From Sphingopyxis sp. (lineage in GTDB: Bacteria > Pseudomonadota > Alphaproteobacteria > Sphingomonadales > Sphingomonadaceae), in contig JAHCKJ010000013.1 in NCBI GenBank assembly GCA_026125835.1, positions 1 through 17,874 of the forward strand: 17,874 nt of DNA, given 5' to 3'. The position numbers and the translations under genes are program-made. Below the pieces are notes generated by a model, which was not told the origin of the DNA, searched no databases, and saw only the letters and a list, made by a program, of their open reading frames with translations. Shown here one piece after another: positions 1-7,230 of this stretch; the first letter of the stretch is position 1; each line of letters opens with the position of its first letter.

Positions 1-1
1 T

Positions 2-1441
2 CTGAGCAATCGGCTTGGCGATGTTTTCGGAAAGCTCCGCGGTCGCGGCGCGCTGACCGAGGCCGACGTGCGCGCCGCGATGCGCGAAGTGCGAATCGCC
101 CTGCTCGAAGCCGACGTCGCGCTGCCCGTCGTGCGCAGCTTCGTCGACCAGGTCACCGAACTTGCGATCGGCCAGAACGTTCTGCGCTCGGTCACTCCGG
201 GGCAGCAGGTCGTCAAGATCGTCAGCGACGCGCTGACTGAAATGCTCGGTTCCGAAACCGCCGAGCTTGACCTCAATGTCGCGCCGCCTGCGGTCATCAT
301 GATGGTCGGCCTGCAAGGCTCGGGTAAAACCACCACGACCGCGAAGATCGCGAAGCGGCTCAAGGAAAAAGAGCGCAAGAAGGTGCTGATGGCGTCGCTC
401 GACGTCAATCGCCCCGCCGCGCAGGAACAGCTCGCCGTCCTCGGCAGCCAGATCGACGTCGCAACCCTCCCCATCGTCGCGGGCCAGCAGCCGGTCGAAA
501 TCGCCCAGCGCGCGATGCAGGCGGCCAAGCTGCAGGGCTATGACGTGCTGATGCTCGACACCGCGGGCCGCCTCCACGTCGACCAGCAGCTGATGGACGA
601 GATGCAGGCGGTGTCGCGGACCGCGAACCCTGCCGAAACGCTGCTCGTCGTCGACAGCCTGACCGGCCAGGATGCCGTGCAGGTTGCGCAGCGCTTCACC
701 GACCAGGTGCCGCTCACCGGCGTTGTGCTCACCCGCATGGACGGCGACGCGCGCGGCGGTGCCGCGCTGTCGATGCGCGCGGTCACCGGCAAGCCGATCA
801 AATTCGCGGGCACGGGCGAAAAGCTCGACGGGCTCGAACTGTTTCAACCGTCGCGGATCGCAGGCCGCATCCTCGGCATGGGCGACGTCGTCAGCCTCGT
901 CGAGCGCGCCGCCGAAACGATCCAGGCCGACGAGGCCGAGGCGATGGCGGCGAAGATGGCCAAGGGCCAGTTCGACCTCAACGACCTCAGAACCCAGCTC
1001 AACCAGATGCGCCGCATGGGCGGGCTCGGGGCGCTCGCGGGCATGATCCCCGGGATCAAGAAGGCGCAGGCGGCGATGGCCGCGGGCGGGGCCGACGACA
1101 AGATGCTGGTGCATTTCGACGCGATCATGGGGTCGATGACCCCCAAAGAACGCGCCAAGCCCGAACTCATCAACGCCAAGCGCAAGATCCGGATCGCCAA
1201 CGGGTCTGGCACGACGGTGCAGCAGGTCAACAAGGTGCTGAAGATGCACCAGGAAATGGCGACCGCGATGAAAAAGATCCGCAAGATGGGCGGGCTGAAA
1301 GGCCTCGGCGCGCTGTTCGGCAAGGGCGGCGGCATTCCCGGCATGGGCGGAATGGGCGGCGGCGGCACGGGCGGACTGCCCGGCCTCGGCGGCGGCGCCA
1401 TCCCGCCCGACCTCGCCAATTTGATCAATAAGAAAAAGTGA
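2..1441 (+). CDS. ffh: Signal recognition particle protein Ffh (SRP54), 5' end cut by window
   Basis: GTPase subunit of the bacterial signal recognition particle; with 4.5S RNA it binds signal sequences on translating ribosomes and hands them to FtsY at the inner membrane. The frame is open from base 2 and already encodes the N domain (LSNRLGDVFGKLRGRGALTE), so only about four codons are missing. The GTG at 68 is internal and not the start. All GTPase motifs are present: P-loop GLQGSGKTT (about base 308), DVNRPAAQEQL, DTAGRL and TRMDGDARGG, followed by the closing segment TGEKLDGLELFQPSRIAG. The methionine-rich M domain (about 960-1300) contains QLNQMRRMGG and MIPGIKK. The tail is Gly/Met-rich and ends in NKKK. 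rpsP follows after 46 bases, so the two are probably cotranscribed. Identification is secure from motifs and gene order. Confidence 0.98.
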   Translation: MSNRLGDVFGKLRGRGALTEADVRAAMREVRIALLEADVALPVVRSFVDQVTELAIGQNVLRSVTPGQQVVKIVSDALTEMLGSETAELDLNVAPPAVIMMVGLQGSGKTTTTAKIAKRLKEKERKKVLMASLDVNRPAAQEQLAVLGSQIDVATLPIVAGQQPVEIAQRAMQAAKLQGYDVLMLDTAGRLHVDQQLMDEMQAVSRTANPAETLLVVDSLTGQDAVQVAQRFTDQVPLTGVVLTRMDGDARGGAALSMRAVTGKPIKFAGTGEKLDGLELFQPSRIAGRILGMGDVVSLVERAAETIQADEAEAMAAKMAKGQFDLNDLRTQLNQMRRMGGLGALAGMIPGIKKAQAAMAAGGADDKMLVHFDAIMGSMTPKERAKPELINAKRKIRIANGSGTTVQQVNKVLKMHQEMATAMKKIRKMGGLKGLGALFGKGGGIPGMGGMGGGGTGGLPGLGGGAIPPDLANLINKKK

Positions 1442-1472
1442 CGTTAACCAAAATCCGGAATTTGAATTAGAA

Positions 1473-1479
1473 AGAAGGA
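1473..1479 (+). promoter_or_regulatory. Ribosome binding site of rpsP
   Basis: AGAAGGA lies eight bases before the ATG at 1488. The same AGAAGGA is found ahead of rplS (8331-8337), the other ribosomal protein gene here. Confidence 0.8.
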
Positions 1480-1487
1480 CTTACAAC

Positions 1488-2123
1488 ATGGCTACCTCCA
1501 TTCGCCTCGCGCGCGGCGGCTCGAAAAAGCGCCCCTATTACAAGATCGTCGTCGCGGACTCGCGCAGCCCGCGCGACGGTCGCTTCATCGAACGCATCGG
1601 CAGCTACAATCCGCTGCTCGCCAAGGACGATCCGGAGCGCGTCAAGCTCGACGCCGACCGCGCGAAGCATTGGCTGAGCGTCGGCGCCCAGCCGAGCGAC
1701 CGCGTCGCCCGCTTCCTCGACGCCGCGGGCGTCAAGGAACGCGCCGCGCGCAACAACCCGAACAAGGCGGTCCCGGGCGAAAAGGCCAAGGAACGCGCCG
1801 AGGAAAAGGCGCAGAAGCTGGCTGACGCCGCAGAAGCTGCCGCCGCCGCTGCCGCCGCTCCGGCACCCGAACCCGAAGTCGAAGCTCCGGCGGAAGAAGC
1901 CGTCGCCGACGCGCCCGCTGCCGAAGAAGCCATCACCCCCGAAGCCGCTGAATCGGACGCCACCGGTTCGGTGAAGAGCGAAGCGACCGCCGAAGCGGTG
2001 GCCGAAGCCGTCGCCGACGAAGTGCCCGCCGACGCGACCGCCGAGGACGCGACCGCGATCGCCGAAGAAGTCGCCGAAGGCGGCCCGGTCGCTCCGGAAG
2101 CCGAAGAAAAGGCCGAAGGCTAA
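1488..2123 (+). CDS. rpsP: 30S ribosomal protein S16 with long acidic, alanine-rich C-terminal extension
   Basis: Ribosomal protein S16 of the small subunit, needed for 30S assembly. Residues 1-85 are a standard S16 core (MATSIRLARGGSKKRPYYKI, then VVADSRSPRDGRFIERIGSYNP and the WLSVGAQPSD / FLDAAGV region). The family is usually about 80-90 residues; this protein has 211. The extra 120 residues begin with a Lys/Glu-rich stretch (KAKERAEEKAQKL) and continue as an Ala/Glu/Pro-rich, low-complexity acidic tail. Alphaproteobacterial and especially sphingomonad S16 proteins often carry shorter tails of this kind, so this is an exaggerated version rather than a fusion. A good ribosome binding site and the conserved N-terminus fix the start at 1488. 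rimM follows four bases after the stop. Confidence 0.97.
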   Translation: MATSIRLARGGSKKRPYYKIVVADSRSPRDGRFIERIGSYNPLLAKDDPERVKLDADRAKHWLSVGAQPSDRVARFLDAAGVKERAARNNPNKAVPGEKAKERAEEKAQKLADAAEAAAAAAAAPAPEPEVEAPAEEAVADAPAAEEAITPEAAESDATGSVKSEATAEAVAEAVADEVPADATAEDATAIAEEVAEGGPVAPEAEEKAEG

Positions 2124-2127
2124 ATCC

Positions 2128-2622
2128 TTGGCTGACGCAAATCGCCCCGTCACCCTGGCCGCCATCGCCGGCGCGCACGGGGTGCGGGGGGAGGTGCGGC
2201 TGAAATTGTTCGGCGAAGGCGCGGAGGCTCTCCGCGCCTTTTCCGTTTTCGACGCGGGCGACCGCAAGCTCACCCTAAAATCGGTGCGCCCGGCCAATCA
2301 GGCTGCCGTCGCCGCCTTCGCCGAAATTACTGATCGCAGCGCCGCCGAAGCGCTGCGCGGTACCCTGCTCACCGTCCCGCGCTCGGCGCTGCCGCCGCTC
2401 GCCGAGGGCGAATATTATTACCACGATTTGATCGGCCTGCCGTGCGTGTCGACCGATGGCAGCGCGATCGGCCATGTTGTCGCGGTCGAAAATTTCGGCG
2501 CCGGCGACATTCTGGAAATCGCAAAGCCCGACGGCAAGCGCTTCATGGTGCCGATGAACGAGCGTGCGGTCCCGGCGTGGACCGACGACAGTGTGACGAT
2601 CGACGCGGCGTTCGTCGAATAA
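2128..2622 (+). CDS. rimM: Ribosome maturation factor RimM (TTG start)
   Basis: 16S rRNA processing factor that assists late maturation of the 30S head and binds S19. The 164-residue protein has the N-terminal RimM beta-barrel (VTLAAIAGAHGVRGEVRLKL, about residues 8-27) and the C-terminal PRC-barrel (YYYHDLIGLP to NERAVPAWTDD, about 95-155). No ATG lies near the conserved N-terminus; the only suitable start is TTG at 2128, four bases after the rpsP stop, with GAAGG at 2114-2118 inside the end of rpsP as a likely ribosome binding site. A TTG start on a gene this closely spaced suggests dependence on translation of rpsP. In the classical operon trmD comes next, but here a palindromic repeat and about 5 kb of other genes intervene. 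Confidence 0.96.
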   Translation: MADANRPVTLAAIAGAHGVRGEVRLKLFGEGAEALRAFSVFDAGDRKLTLKSVRPANQAAVAAFAEITDRSAAEALRGTLLTVPRSALPPLAEGEYYYHDLIGLPCVSTDGSAIGHVVAVENFGAGDILEIAKPDGKRFMVPMNERAVPAWTDDSVTIDAAFVE

Positions 2623-2641
2623 AGTCGCGCTTCAGTAAATT

Positions 2642-2728
2642 CCGTTCGCCCTGAGCTTGCCGAAGGGCCGTTCTTCCTTTCTATGATGCAAAGAAAGAAC
2701 TGTGCTTCGACAAGCTCAGCACGAACGG
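2642..2728. repeat. Palindromic dispersed repeat (GAGCTTGNCGAAG type), copy A
   Basis: The arms CCGTTCGCCCTGAGCTTG... (from 2642) and ...CAAGCTCAGCACGAACGG (to 2728) are near-perfect inverted copies, and the centre (TTCTTCCTTT / AAGAAAGAAC) also pairs, so almost the whole 87 bases can fold into one hairpin. The left arm differs by one base in 34 from that of the copy at 14528, and the right arm is identical over 27 bases. It starts 20 bases after the rimM stop and may end or protect the ffh-rpsP-rimM transcript. Confidence 0.9.
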
Positions 2729-2736
2729 AGGTTTGG

Positions 2737-4101
2737 ATGCGCGCAAGATTGGCTATTCTTCTGGTGGCTGCGTTGGCCGTCGGGTCTCCCATACTGGCGC
2801 AGGACGCACCGTCCCAAACCCTCGCGCAGATCACCCCCGAAATCGACGCGCTGTTCGCCAAATATCAGGCCGACGCGCATATCCCCGGCATGGTCTATGG
2901 CGTCGTCAAGGACGGCAAGCTCGCCTATGTAAAAAGTATCGGCGTCCAGAATCTCGACGACAAAAGTGCCGTTACCGCCGACAGCCGCTTCCGCATTGCG
3001 TCGATGACCAAGGCGTTCACCGCGCTCGCCATCCTCAAGCTGCGCGATGATGGCAAGCTGGGCCTCGACGACCTCGCCGAAGACCATGTCCCCGAAATGA
3101 AGGACTGGGCCTATCCGACCACCGACAGCCCGCGCATCCGGGTGCGCGACTTGCTTCACCATGTCGGCGGGCTCGTCACCGACGACCCTTGGGGCGACCG
3201 GCAGCAGATATTGCCGCAGGACGATTTTACGAAGATGATCGCCGCCGGGGTGCCGTTCAGCCGCGCGCCGCAGTCGGCGTTCGAATATTCCAACTATGGC
3301 TATGCGCTGCTCGGCCGGATCATCGCCAACGCGTCGGGCATGGTCTACACCGACTATATCCAGCGGACGATCCTGACCCCGCTCGGGATGGCTGGCAGCG
3401 GTTTCGACGTCACCAGAACGCCAAAGGCGGTCTATGCGCGCGGCTATCGCTGGGAGAATGAACGCTGGTCGCCCGAGCCCGAGATGATCGACGGCGCGTT
3501 CAACGCGATGGGCGGGATGCAGGTCAGCGCCAACGACTATGCCAAATGGGTCACCTTCCTGCTGTCGGCCTGGCCCGCGCGCGACGGTCCCGACACCGGC
3601 CCGGTCAAGCGCGCGACGGTGCGCGAAATGGTGCAAGGGCTCAATTTCGTCGGGGTCGCCAACCGCATCGGCGCCAGCGGCGCGACGGCCTGCAAACAGG
3701 CCGCGGCTTATGGCATGGGCTGGCGCGTCGCGCAGGACTGCGATCTCGGGCTGACGCTCGCGCACGGCGGCGGCTATCCGGGCTATGGTAGCCATGTGAT
3801 GCTGATGCCCGACCATGGCGTCGGGGTGTTCGCGCTGTCGAACCGCACTTACGCCGGGCCATCGGCGCCCGCGTGGGATACAGCGGTCGCGATGGACAAG
3901 GCCGGATTGCTGACCCGCCGCGCGCAACCGGTGACGTCGGTGGTGGCGGACGCGTTTGCCGCAGCCCGCGCCGCCTATGCCGCAGGCCATCTTGGCCCGC
4001 TCGAGGGCAAGCTTGCGATGAATTTCCTGATGGACCGTTCCGCGGCGAATTGGGCCGCCGAACTCGCGCGGCTCAGGGCCGAGGTGTGGGCGATTGCCTG
4101 A
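2737..4101 (+). CDS. Secreted serine hydrolase, beta-lactamase (class C / EstB-like) family, C-terminus probably frameshifted
   Basis: Penicillin-binding-like serine hydrolase, predicted periplasmic; the substrate (beta-lactam, ester or D-amino acid peptide) cannot be told from sequence. Residues 1-22 are a signal peptide ending SPILAQ. The active-site motifs are present: SMTK (S89, K92), YSN (184-186) and HGG (343-345) in the position of KTG. The start at 2737 is chosen because GGAGG at 2727-2731 precedes it and the signal peptide begins there; an upstream ATG at 2683 lies inside the repeat. The last residues (RAEVWAIA, stop 4099) look wrong. Another frame from about 4085 continues with family-like sequence (GDCLTAEPLAPTGALSAAF, LFLAPTTP), and the original frame resumes with RALRLRVADA to a stop at 4264. 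The catalytic part is intact. The gene is tail-to-tail with the minus-strand GGDEF gene. Confidence 0.87.
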   Translation: MRARLAILLVAALAVGSPILAQDAPSQTLAQITPEIDALFAKYQADAHIPGMVYGVVKDGKLAYVKSIGVQNLDDKSAVTADSRFRIASMTKAFTALAILKLRDDGKLGLDDLAEDHVPEMKDWAYPTTDSPRIRVRDLLHHVGGLVTDDPWGDRQQILPQDDFTKMIAAGVPFSRAPQSAFEYSNYGYALLGRIIANASGMVYTDYIQRTILTPLGMAGSGFDVTRTPKAVYARGYRWENERWSPEPEMIDGAFNAMGGMQVSANDYAKWVTFLLSAWPARDGPDTGPVKRATVREMVQGLNFVGVANRIGASGATACKQAAAYGMGWRVAQDCDLGLTLAHGGGYPGYGSHVMLMPDHGVGVFALSNRTYAGPSAPAWDTAVAMDKAGLLTRRAQPVTSVVADAFAAARAAYAAGHLGPLEGKLAMNFLMDRSAANWAAELARLRAEVWAIA

Positions 4102-4249
4102 CCGCCGAACCGCTGGCGCCGACCGGTGCATTGTCGGCGGCGTTCCGCCTGAACTGCGACCGGCAGCCTGACGGGGCGCTGTTCCTCGCGCCGACGACCC
4201 CCGCAACGAGCGCTGCGCTTGCGCGTCGCGGACGCCCTGACGCAGGGCG

Positions 4250-5497
4250 TCACGCGGCCGCGATAAACACCACCCGGTCGCGCCCGCTTTCCTTGGCGGC
4301 ATACAGGTTGATGTCGGCCGACTTCATCGCCGCGCCGAAACTGGTGCCGCGTCCGATATGGACCAGCCCCATGCTGGCGGTCACCGGCCGTTCGAGCAGC
4401 GGCACCATCTGTTTGACATAGGCGCCGATGCGCTGGCGCAGTCGCTCGGCCTCGATCGCCACCGCGGCGGGCGCACCGCGGAACAACAGTGCAAACTCCT
4501 CGCCGCCGACCCGCGCCGCCAGCGCCGTCCCCGACCCCAGCGCAACCCCCGCGGCAAAGATCACCCGGTCGCCGACATCATGGCCATGATGATCGTTGAT
4601 CGCCTTGAAATGGTCGAGGTCGACCAGCGCGATCGCCACCGGCGGATCGTCGTTGAAACTCTCTTCGATCGCGCGGCGGTTGGGCAGGCCGGTCAGCGGA
4701 TCGGTGTGCGCGATGATGCGCATCGCCTCGGCCTGCGCGCGTGCCTCCTGTCGCTCGCGGCGCAGCCGGACGAGGCGGTCGAGGATACCGAGCGCGGTGA
4801 GCATGACCTCCAGCCCGAGCGCCGGGAACAGCAGGAACAGGAAAGCGTCGAAAGGCTGTCCCAGCACGATGTCATGGAACAGGCTGACCCCGTAAACCCC
4901 GCCGATGCCACTCCACGCCGCGGCTTGGTAGCGCGCCGTGCGGCTGCCGCGGCGCAGCGCCATGATGACCGCGGCGGCACATAATCCCAGCATCGCGAGC
5001 AACAGCATGTTGCGCAGCGCCATATAGGCGGGCGGACAGTCGGCGATCAGCATCGCCGGGGTGGTCGCCAATATCAGCACGGGCGGCCAGCCAAGCAGGC
5101 GGCGGATGCGCGGGCCGACCGTGCCCGGCTCCAGATAACTGCGCAGAAACGGACCCGACACCACGACGCTCAAGTCGAAAAAGAGACAGATCCAGACCTG
5201 CCGTGCGAAACTGTCGGGCGTCAGCCATGGTCCCATCGCCAGCGGCGACAGCGCGAGGACGAGCGCGAAATAGGACAGGGTGCGCGCGCTCTGCCAGATC
5301 AGAAAGCGTTCGCGTAGCAGCCGGAAAAAGACGCCATTGTAAACCAGCGAAAAGAGCAAAAGCCCCAGAAAGATGCCGGTGAGCACACCATCCCACGACA
5401 TGCTGGTCGCGTTGGCGAACGACGACTGCGCGTGCGCGGGTGCGGCGGCGGCGAACAGCCCCGCAACTGCCATAGCGATACGTGCGCAAAGCGCCAT
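4250..5497 (-). CDS. Membrane-bound diguanylate cyclase (7TM-DISM-like sensor plus GGDEF)
   Basis: Predicted inner-membrane diguanylate cyclase making cyclic di-GMP from two GTP. Residue numbers are from ATG 5497. Residues 1-24 form a signal peptide (ends APAHAQ). Several transmembrane helices between about 37 and 240 resemble the 7TM-DISM sensor (GVLTGIFLGLLLFSLVYNG). A charged linker (LVRLRRERQEARAQAEAM) leads to a GGDEF domain with DPLTGLPNRR (266-275), metal Asp in VDLDHFKAINDHHG and active-site GGEEF (331-335), so activity is expected. The RxxD inhibitory site normally just before GGEEF is absent (the residues there are SGTALAARV), so product inhibition through that site is unlikely. Starts at TTG 5536 and ATG 5512 are possible, but GGGGGT just ahead of 5497 and the signal peptide favour 5497. 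There is no EAL domain. Confidence 0.92.
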   Translation of the reverse strand: MALCARIAMAVAGLFAAAAPAHAQSSFANATSMSWDGVLTGIFLGLLLFSLVYNGVFFRLLRERFLIWQSARTLSYFALVLALSPLAMGPWLTPDSFARQVWICLFFDLSVVVSGPFLRSYLEPGTVGPRIRRLLGWPPVLILATTPAMLIADCPPAYMALRNMLLLAMLGLCAAAVIMALRRGSRTARYQAAAWSGIGGVYGVSLFHDIVLGQPFDAFLFLLFPALGLEVMLTALGILDRLVRLRRERQEARAQAEAMRIIAHTDPLTGLPNRRAIEESFNDDPPVAIALVDLDHFKAINDHHGHDVGDRVIFAAGVALGSGTALAARVGGEEFALLFRGAPAAVAIEAERLRQRIGAYVKQMVPLLERPVTASMGLVHIGRGTSFGAAMKSADINLYAAKESGRDRVVFIAAA

Positions 5498-5577
5498 GCG
5501 ACCCCCGTCCATTCGATCGGGAACGCTAGGCGCCAAGCGGCTGATTTTTGGTTAACGGCGCGATCACCGTTCGCCGG

Positions 5578-5665
5578 GCCGTCGATGGCGCGAAGTTTGT
5601 CGAAGGGCACCGGGAGAGGGGCCGCGGCGGGGACTCCCTTCGACAAACTTCGCGTCATCGACGGC
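5578..5665. repeat. Long inverted repeat upstream of the GGDEF gene, copy B
   Basis: The arms 5578-5607 and 5636-5665 pair over 30 bases with a single mismatch (a G-T wobble): GCCGTCGATGGCGCGAAGTT... against ...AACTTCGCGTCATCGACGGC. The loop is 28 bases. The inner part (TTTGTCGAAGGG) is shared with the GAGCTTGTCGAAGGGC repeats, but the outer part differs, so this is a related subfamily. It lies between the GGDEF gene and the small ORF upstream of it. Confidence 0.9.
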
Positions 5666-5686
5666 GTCGCGCGGTCGGCAGCACGT

Positions 5687-5833
5687 TCAGATATGCCGGC
5701 CGGGAACGCCGATGCGCGAACGGACATGCGCCTCGCGGCGACGGCGCATCCGCGTGACGGCGCCCGCCAGCGCGACAAAGCAGCGATCGAGGTCGGCGCA
5801 GAAGCCCTTGTGACCCTCGTTCCAGGTCCGCAT
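5687..5833 (-). CDS. Small hypothetical protein, 48 aa, start uncertain
   Basis: Not recognised. This reading frame encodes MRTWNEGHKGFCADLDRCFV, then a hydrophobic helix (ALAGAVT) and an Arg-rich end (RMRRRREAHVRSR). About 39 of 47 codons end in G or C, as in the genuine genes here, while the overlapping frames on the same strand do not show this bias, which is the main evidence that it is coding. A good ribosome binding site (GAAGGAA) lies further upstream, ahead of two overlapping ATGs (ATGAATGA) that open in other frames. Either translation starts at 5833 after the purine run GAAGAAGAA, or the true 5' end has been lost by a one-base shift in that run. It could be a short remnant. Function unknown. 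Confidence 0.45.
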   Translation of the reverse strand: MRTWNEGHKGFCADLDRCFVALAGAVTRMRRRREAHVRSRIGVPGRHI

Positions 5834-6001
5834 CCAGATTCTTCTTCGTCATTCATTGTCCGGTTCCTTCGTCGTGTGACGCTGCACAAATGCCTTTTTG
5901 GCGCGTGGCGGACCGCCAAATAAAAAGCTTTGCACCATATCATAAGCTGGGTCTTTATATAGTCCGATGAAACCATCCTGTCCCTCGCTGCTGTCCGCGC
6001 C
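5834..6001. other. AT-richer intergenic stretch between divergent units
   Basis: Contains the upstream region of the small minus-strand ORF and the region before the decayed LysR gene. The sequence is AT-richer at about 5918-5965 (runs such as CCAAATAAAAAGC and CTTTATATAG), consistent with promoters, but no convincing -35/-10 pair could be assigned. No RNA gene is seen. Confidence 0.4.
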
Positions 6002-6885
6002 TTGAAGCGGTCAGTTACGATTGCAAATTTTTCGCGCAGCGGAGTAGCTTCTGGGCTGACGCAGGCGGCGTGTCAGTTATCAAATCCGCCAATTGGAAGA
6101 CCGTATTCTACTCGCGCATTGTTTGTGTGCAAAAGGGGGTGCGGCTGTCCGAAACCGGCCAGCGGCTGCTCCCGCCGATCAGCGTGCGCTTTTGCCGCGA
6201 TGGATGCCTTCGCCGCGCTCGGCGCCGACGAGGCCGGTGATGTGCTGACGATCGACGCGGTGACCAGTTTCCCGGTGGCGCCTGGCTTGCCTCGCGCATC
6301 GGCCGTTTCCAGCTGGCCTATCCCGACCTGGCGGTGCGACTGTCGATGTCGAACCGGATCATCGATTTCGACGCGTCGAATGTCGATGTCGCGATCCGGA
6401 TCGGCAAGGGCGACTGGCCCGGATTGCGGGTCGACTTTCTGATGCGCCAGGCGATCGCGCCGATCTGTTAAGCCGCCCGTCGCACGCGCGAGCGGCTTGT
6501 CGAACCCGCTGACCTGTTGCGCGCCCAACGGCTGGCGCCCAACGACAGCTGGTGGGCCGACTGGTTCGCGGTCGCGGGCGTTCCGCTCTGGCGACGCGGC
6601 GCGGCATCGAACTCGACAGCCAGCTGCAGGAGGCGAGCGCGGTCGAGGCGGGCTTCGGTATCGCGATGATGACCCTTCGCTGTACTGGCAGACCGAAATC
6701 GACAGCGGACGGCTGGTCCGTGTTCGACACGTTGCTCTACACCGACCGCGGGCTCTGGCTATTCGTCCATCGCGAAAACCGCGTCGGGGTGCGCAAAGAT
6801 CGAACGCTTCCGCGAATGGCTGCACGCCGAACTGGCACGGGATCGCGCCCGGTACCCCGACATGCTGTGGCAGCCGCCCGGGTAA
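6002..6885 (+). pseudogene. Decayed LysR-family transcriptional regulator (GcvA-like)
   Basis: Pieces of one LysR regulator occur in the right order but in changing frames. They are an HTH remnant (about 6055-6165: LTQAA, then QIRQLEDRILLA, then VRLSETGQRLLPPI), a linker (LGADEAGDVLTIDAVTSF, about 6217-6270), and the effector domain SRIGRFQLAYPDLAVRLSMS through DVAIRIGKGDWPGLRVDFLM with a stop at 6469. Further on come RLAPNDSWWADWFAVAGV (about 6531-6583), ELDSQLQEASAVEAGFGIAM (about 6609-6669), LYWQTEIDSGRLVR, VFDTLLYTDRGLWLFVHREN and finally IERFREWLHAELARDRARYP to the stop at 6883. At least five frame changes and a conspicuously degraded helix-turn-helix mean it cannot make a working regulator. 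It carries no IS. Its former target genes are not obvious nearby. Confidence 0.9.
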
Positions 6886-6911
6886 ATCGCCTCGACAGTC
6901 AGCGCCATAAT

Positions 6912-6932
6912 GTATATACATGATGTATATAC
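6912..6932. promoter_or_regulatory. Palindromic operator upstream of vapB
   Basis: A perfect inverted repeat: GTATATACAT (6912-6921), one central G, ATGTATATAC (6923-6932). It can also be read as two copies of TGTATATAC spaced by three bases. It ends 10 bases before the vapB ATG and overlaps TATATA runs that could serve as -10 elements. Self-palindromic operators in this position are typical for autoregulation by AbrB-fold VapB with VapC. Confidence 0.8.
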
Positions 6933-6942
6933 GGAGTCTGTC

Positions 6943-7230
6943 ATGACCAAAGAATATCGCGCCAAGGTTTTCAAATCGGGTAACTCGCTTGCGCTGCGCC
7001 TGCCCAAGGCGCTGGGGATCGAGGACGGGACCGAGATGATTGTCCGTGAAGAGCGCGGCGAGTTCCGTTTCGAGCCCGCCGACAAGCCAAAAGCCAAGAT
7101 CGACGTCAGTGGCTTCTGGGGCAAGGCGCCGGGTCTGAGGCTTGCGCCGCGCGAGGATTTCGAAGAACGCCCAAGCACGATCGCCGCGCGCAAAGCTGCT
7201 GAGGCAGCGAGGACGGAAAAGAAGGGGTGA
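6943..7230 (+). CDS. vapB: VapB-type antitoxin, AbrB/MazE (SpoVT-AbrB) fold
   Basis: Antitoxin expected to bind and neutralise the PIN toxin encoded next and to repress their shared promoter. Of 95 residues, 1-50 form the swapped-hairpin DNA-binding domain (YRAKVFKSGNSLALRLPKAL, then GTEMIVREERGEF). The second half (DVSGFWGKAPGLRLAPREDF, then the Arg/Lys-rich RPSTIAARKAAEAARTEKKG) is the likely toxin-binding tail. The start at 6943 is preceded by CGGAG at 6931-6935; an upstream in-frame ATG at 6910 lies before the operator and is unlikely. Its TGA overlaps the GTG start of vapC (GTGA), a normal toxin-antitoxin arrangement. The promoter region lies in the 57 bases after the decayed LysR gene. 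Confidence 0.9.
   Translation: MTKEYRAKVFKSGNSLALRLPKALGIEDGTEMIVREERGEFRFEPADKPKAKIDVSGFWGKAPGLRLAPREDFEERPSTIAARKAAEAARTEKKG

Noticed and set aside
844..1428. Minus-strand open frame in ffh
   Set aside because: Pro-rich mirror of the Gly/Met-rich M domain; no signals.
68..1441. GTG at 68 as the start of ffh
   Set aside because: The frame is open and encodes the normal N domain from base 2, so the true start lies before the window.
2716..4302. Minus-strand open frame of about 528 codons opposite the serine hydrolase
   Set aside because: Arg/His/Gly-rich with no recognisable domain; the plus strand has the active-site motifs and signal peptide. It is an artefact of high-GC third positions.
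5299..5976. Minus-strand open frame bridging the GGDEF 5' end and the region upstream
   Set aside because: It runs through repeat B and in a different frame from the GGDEF gene; codon bias does not support it.
6892..6918. Specific -35/-10 promoter for vapBC (TCGACA with TATATA)
   Set aside because: The spacing of about 15 and the weak -35 make it unconvincing; only the palindrome is reported.
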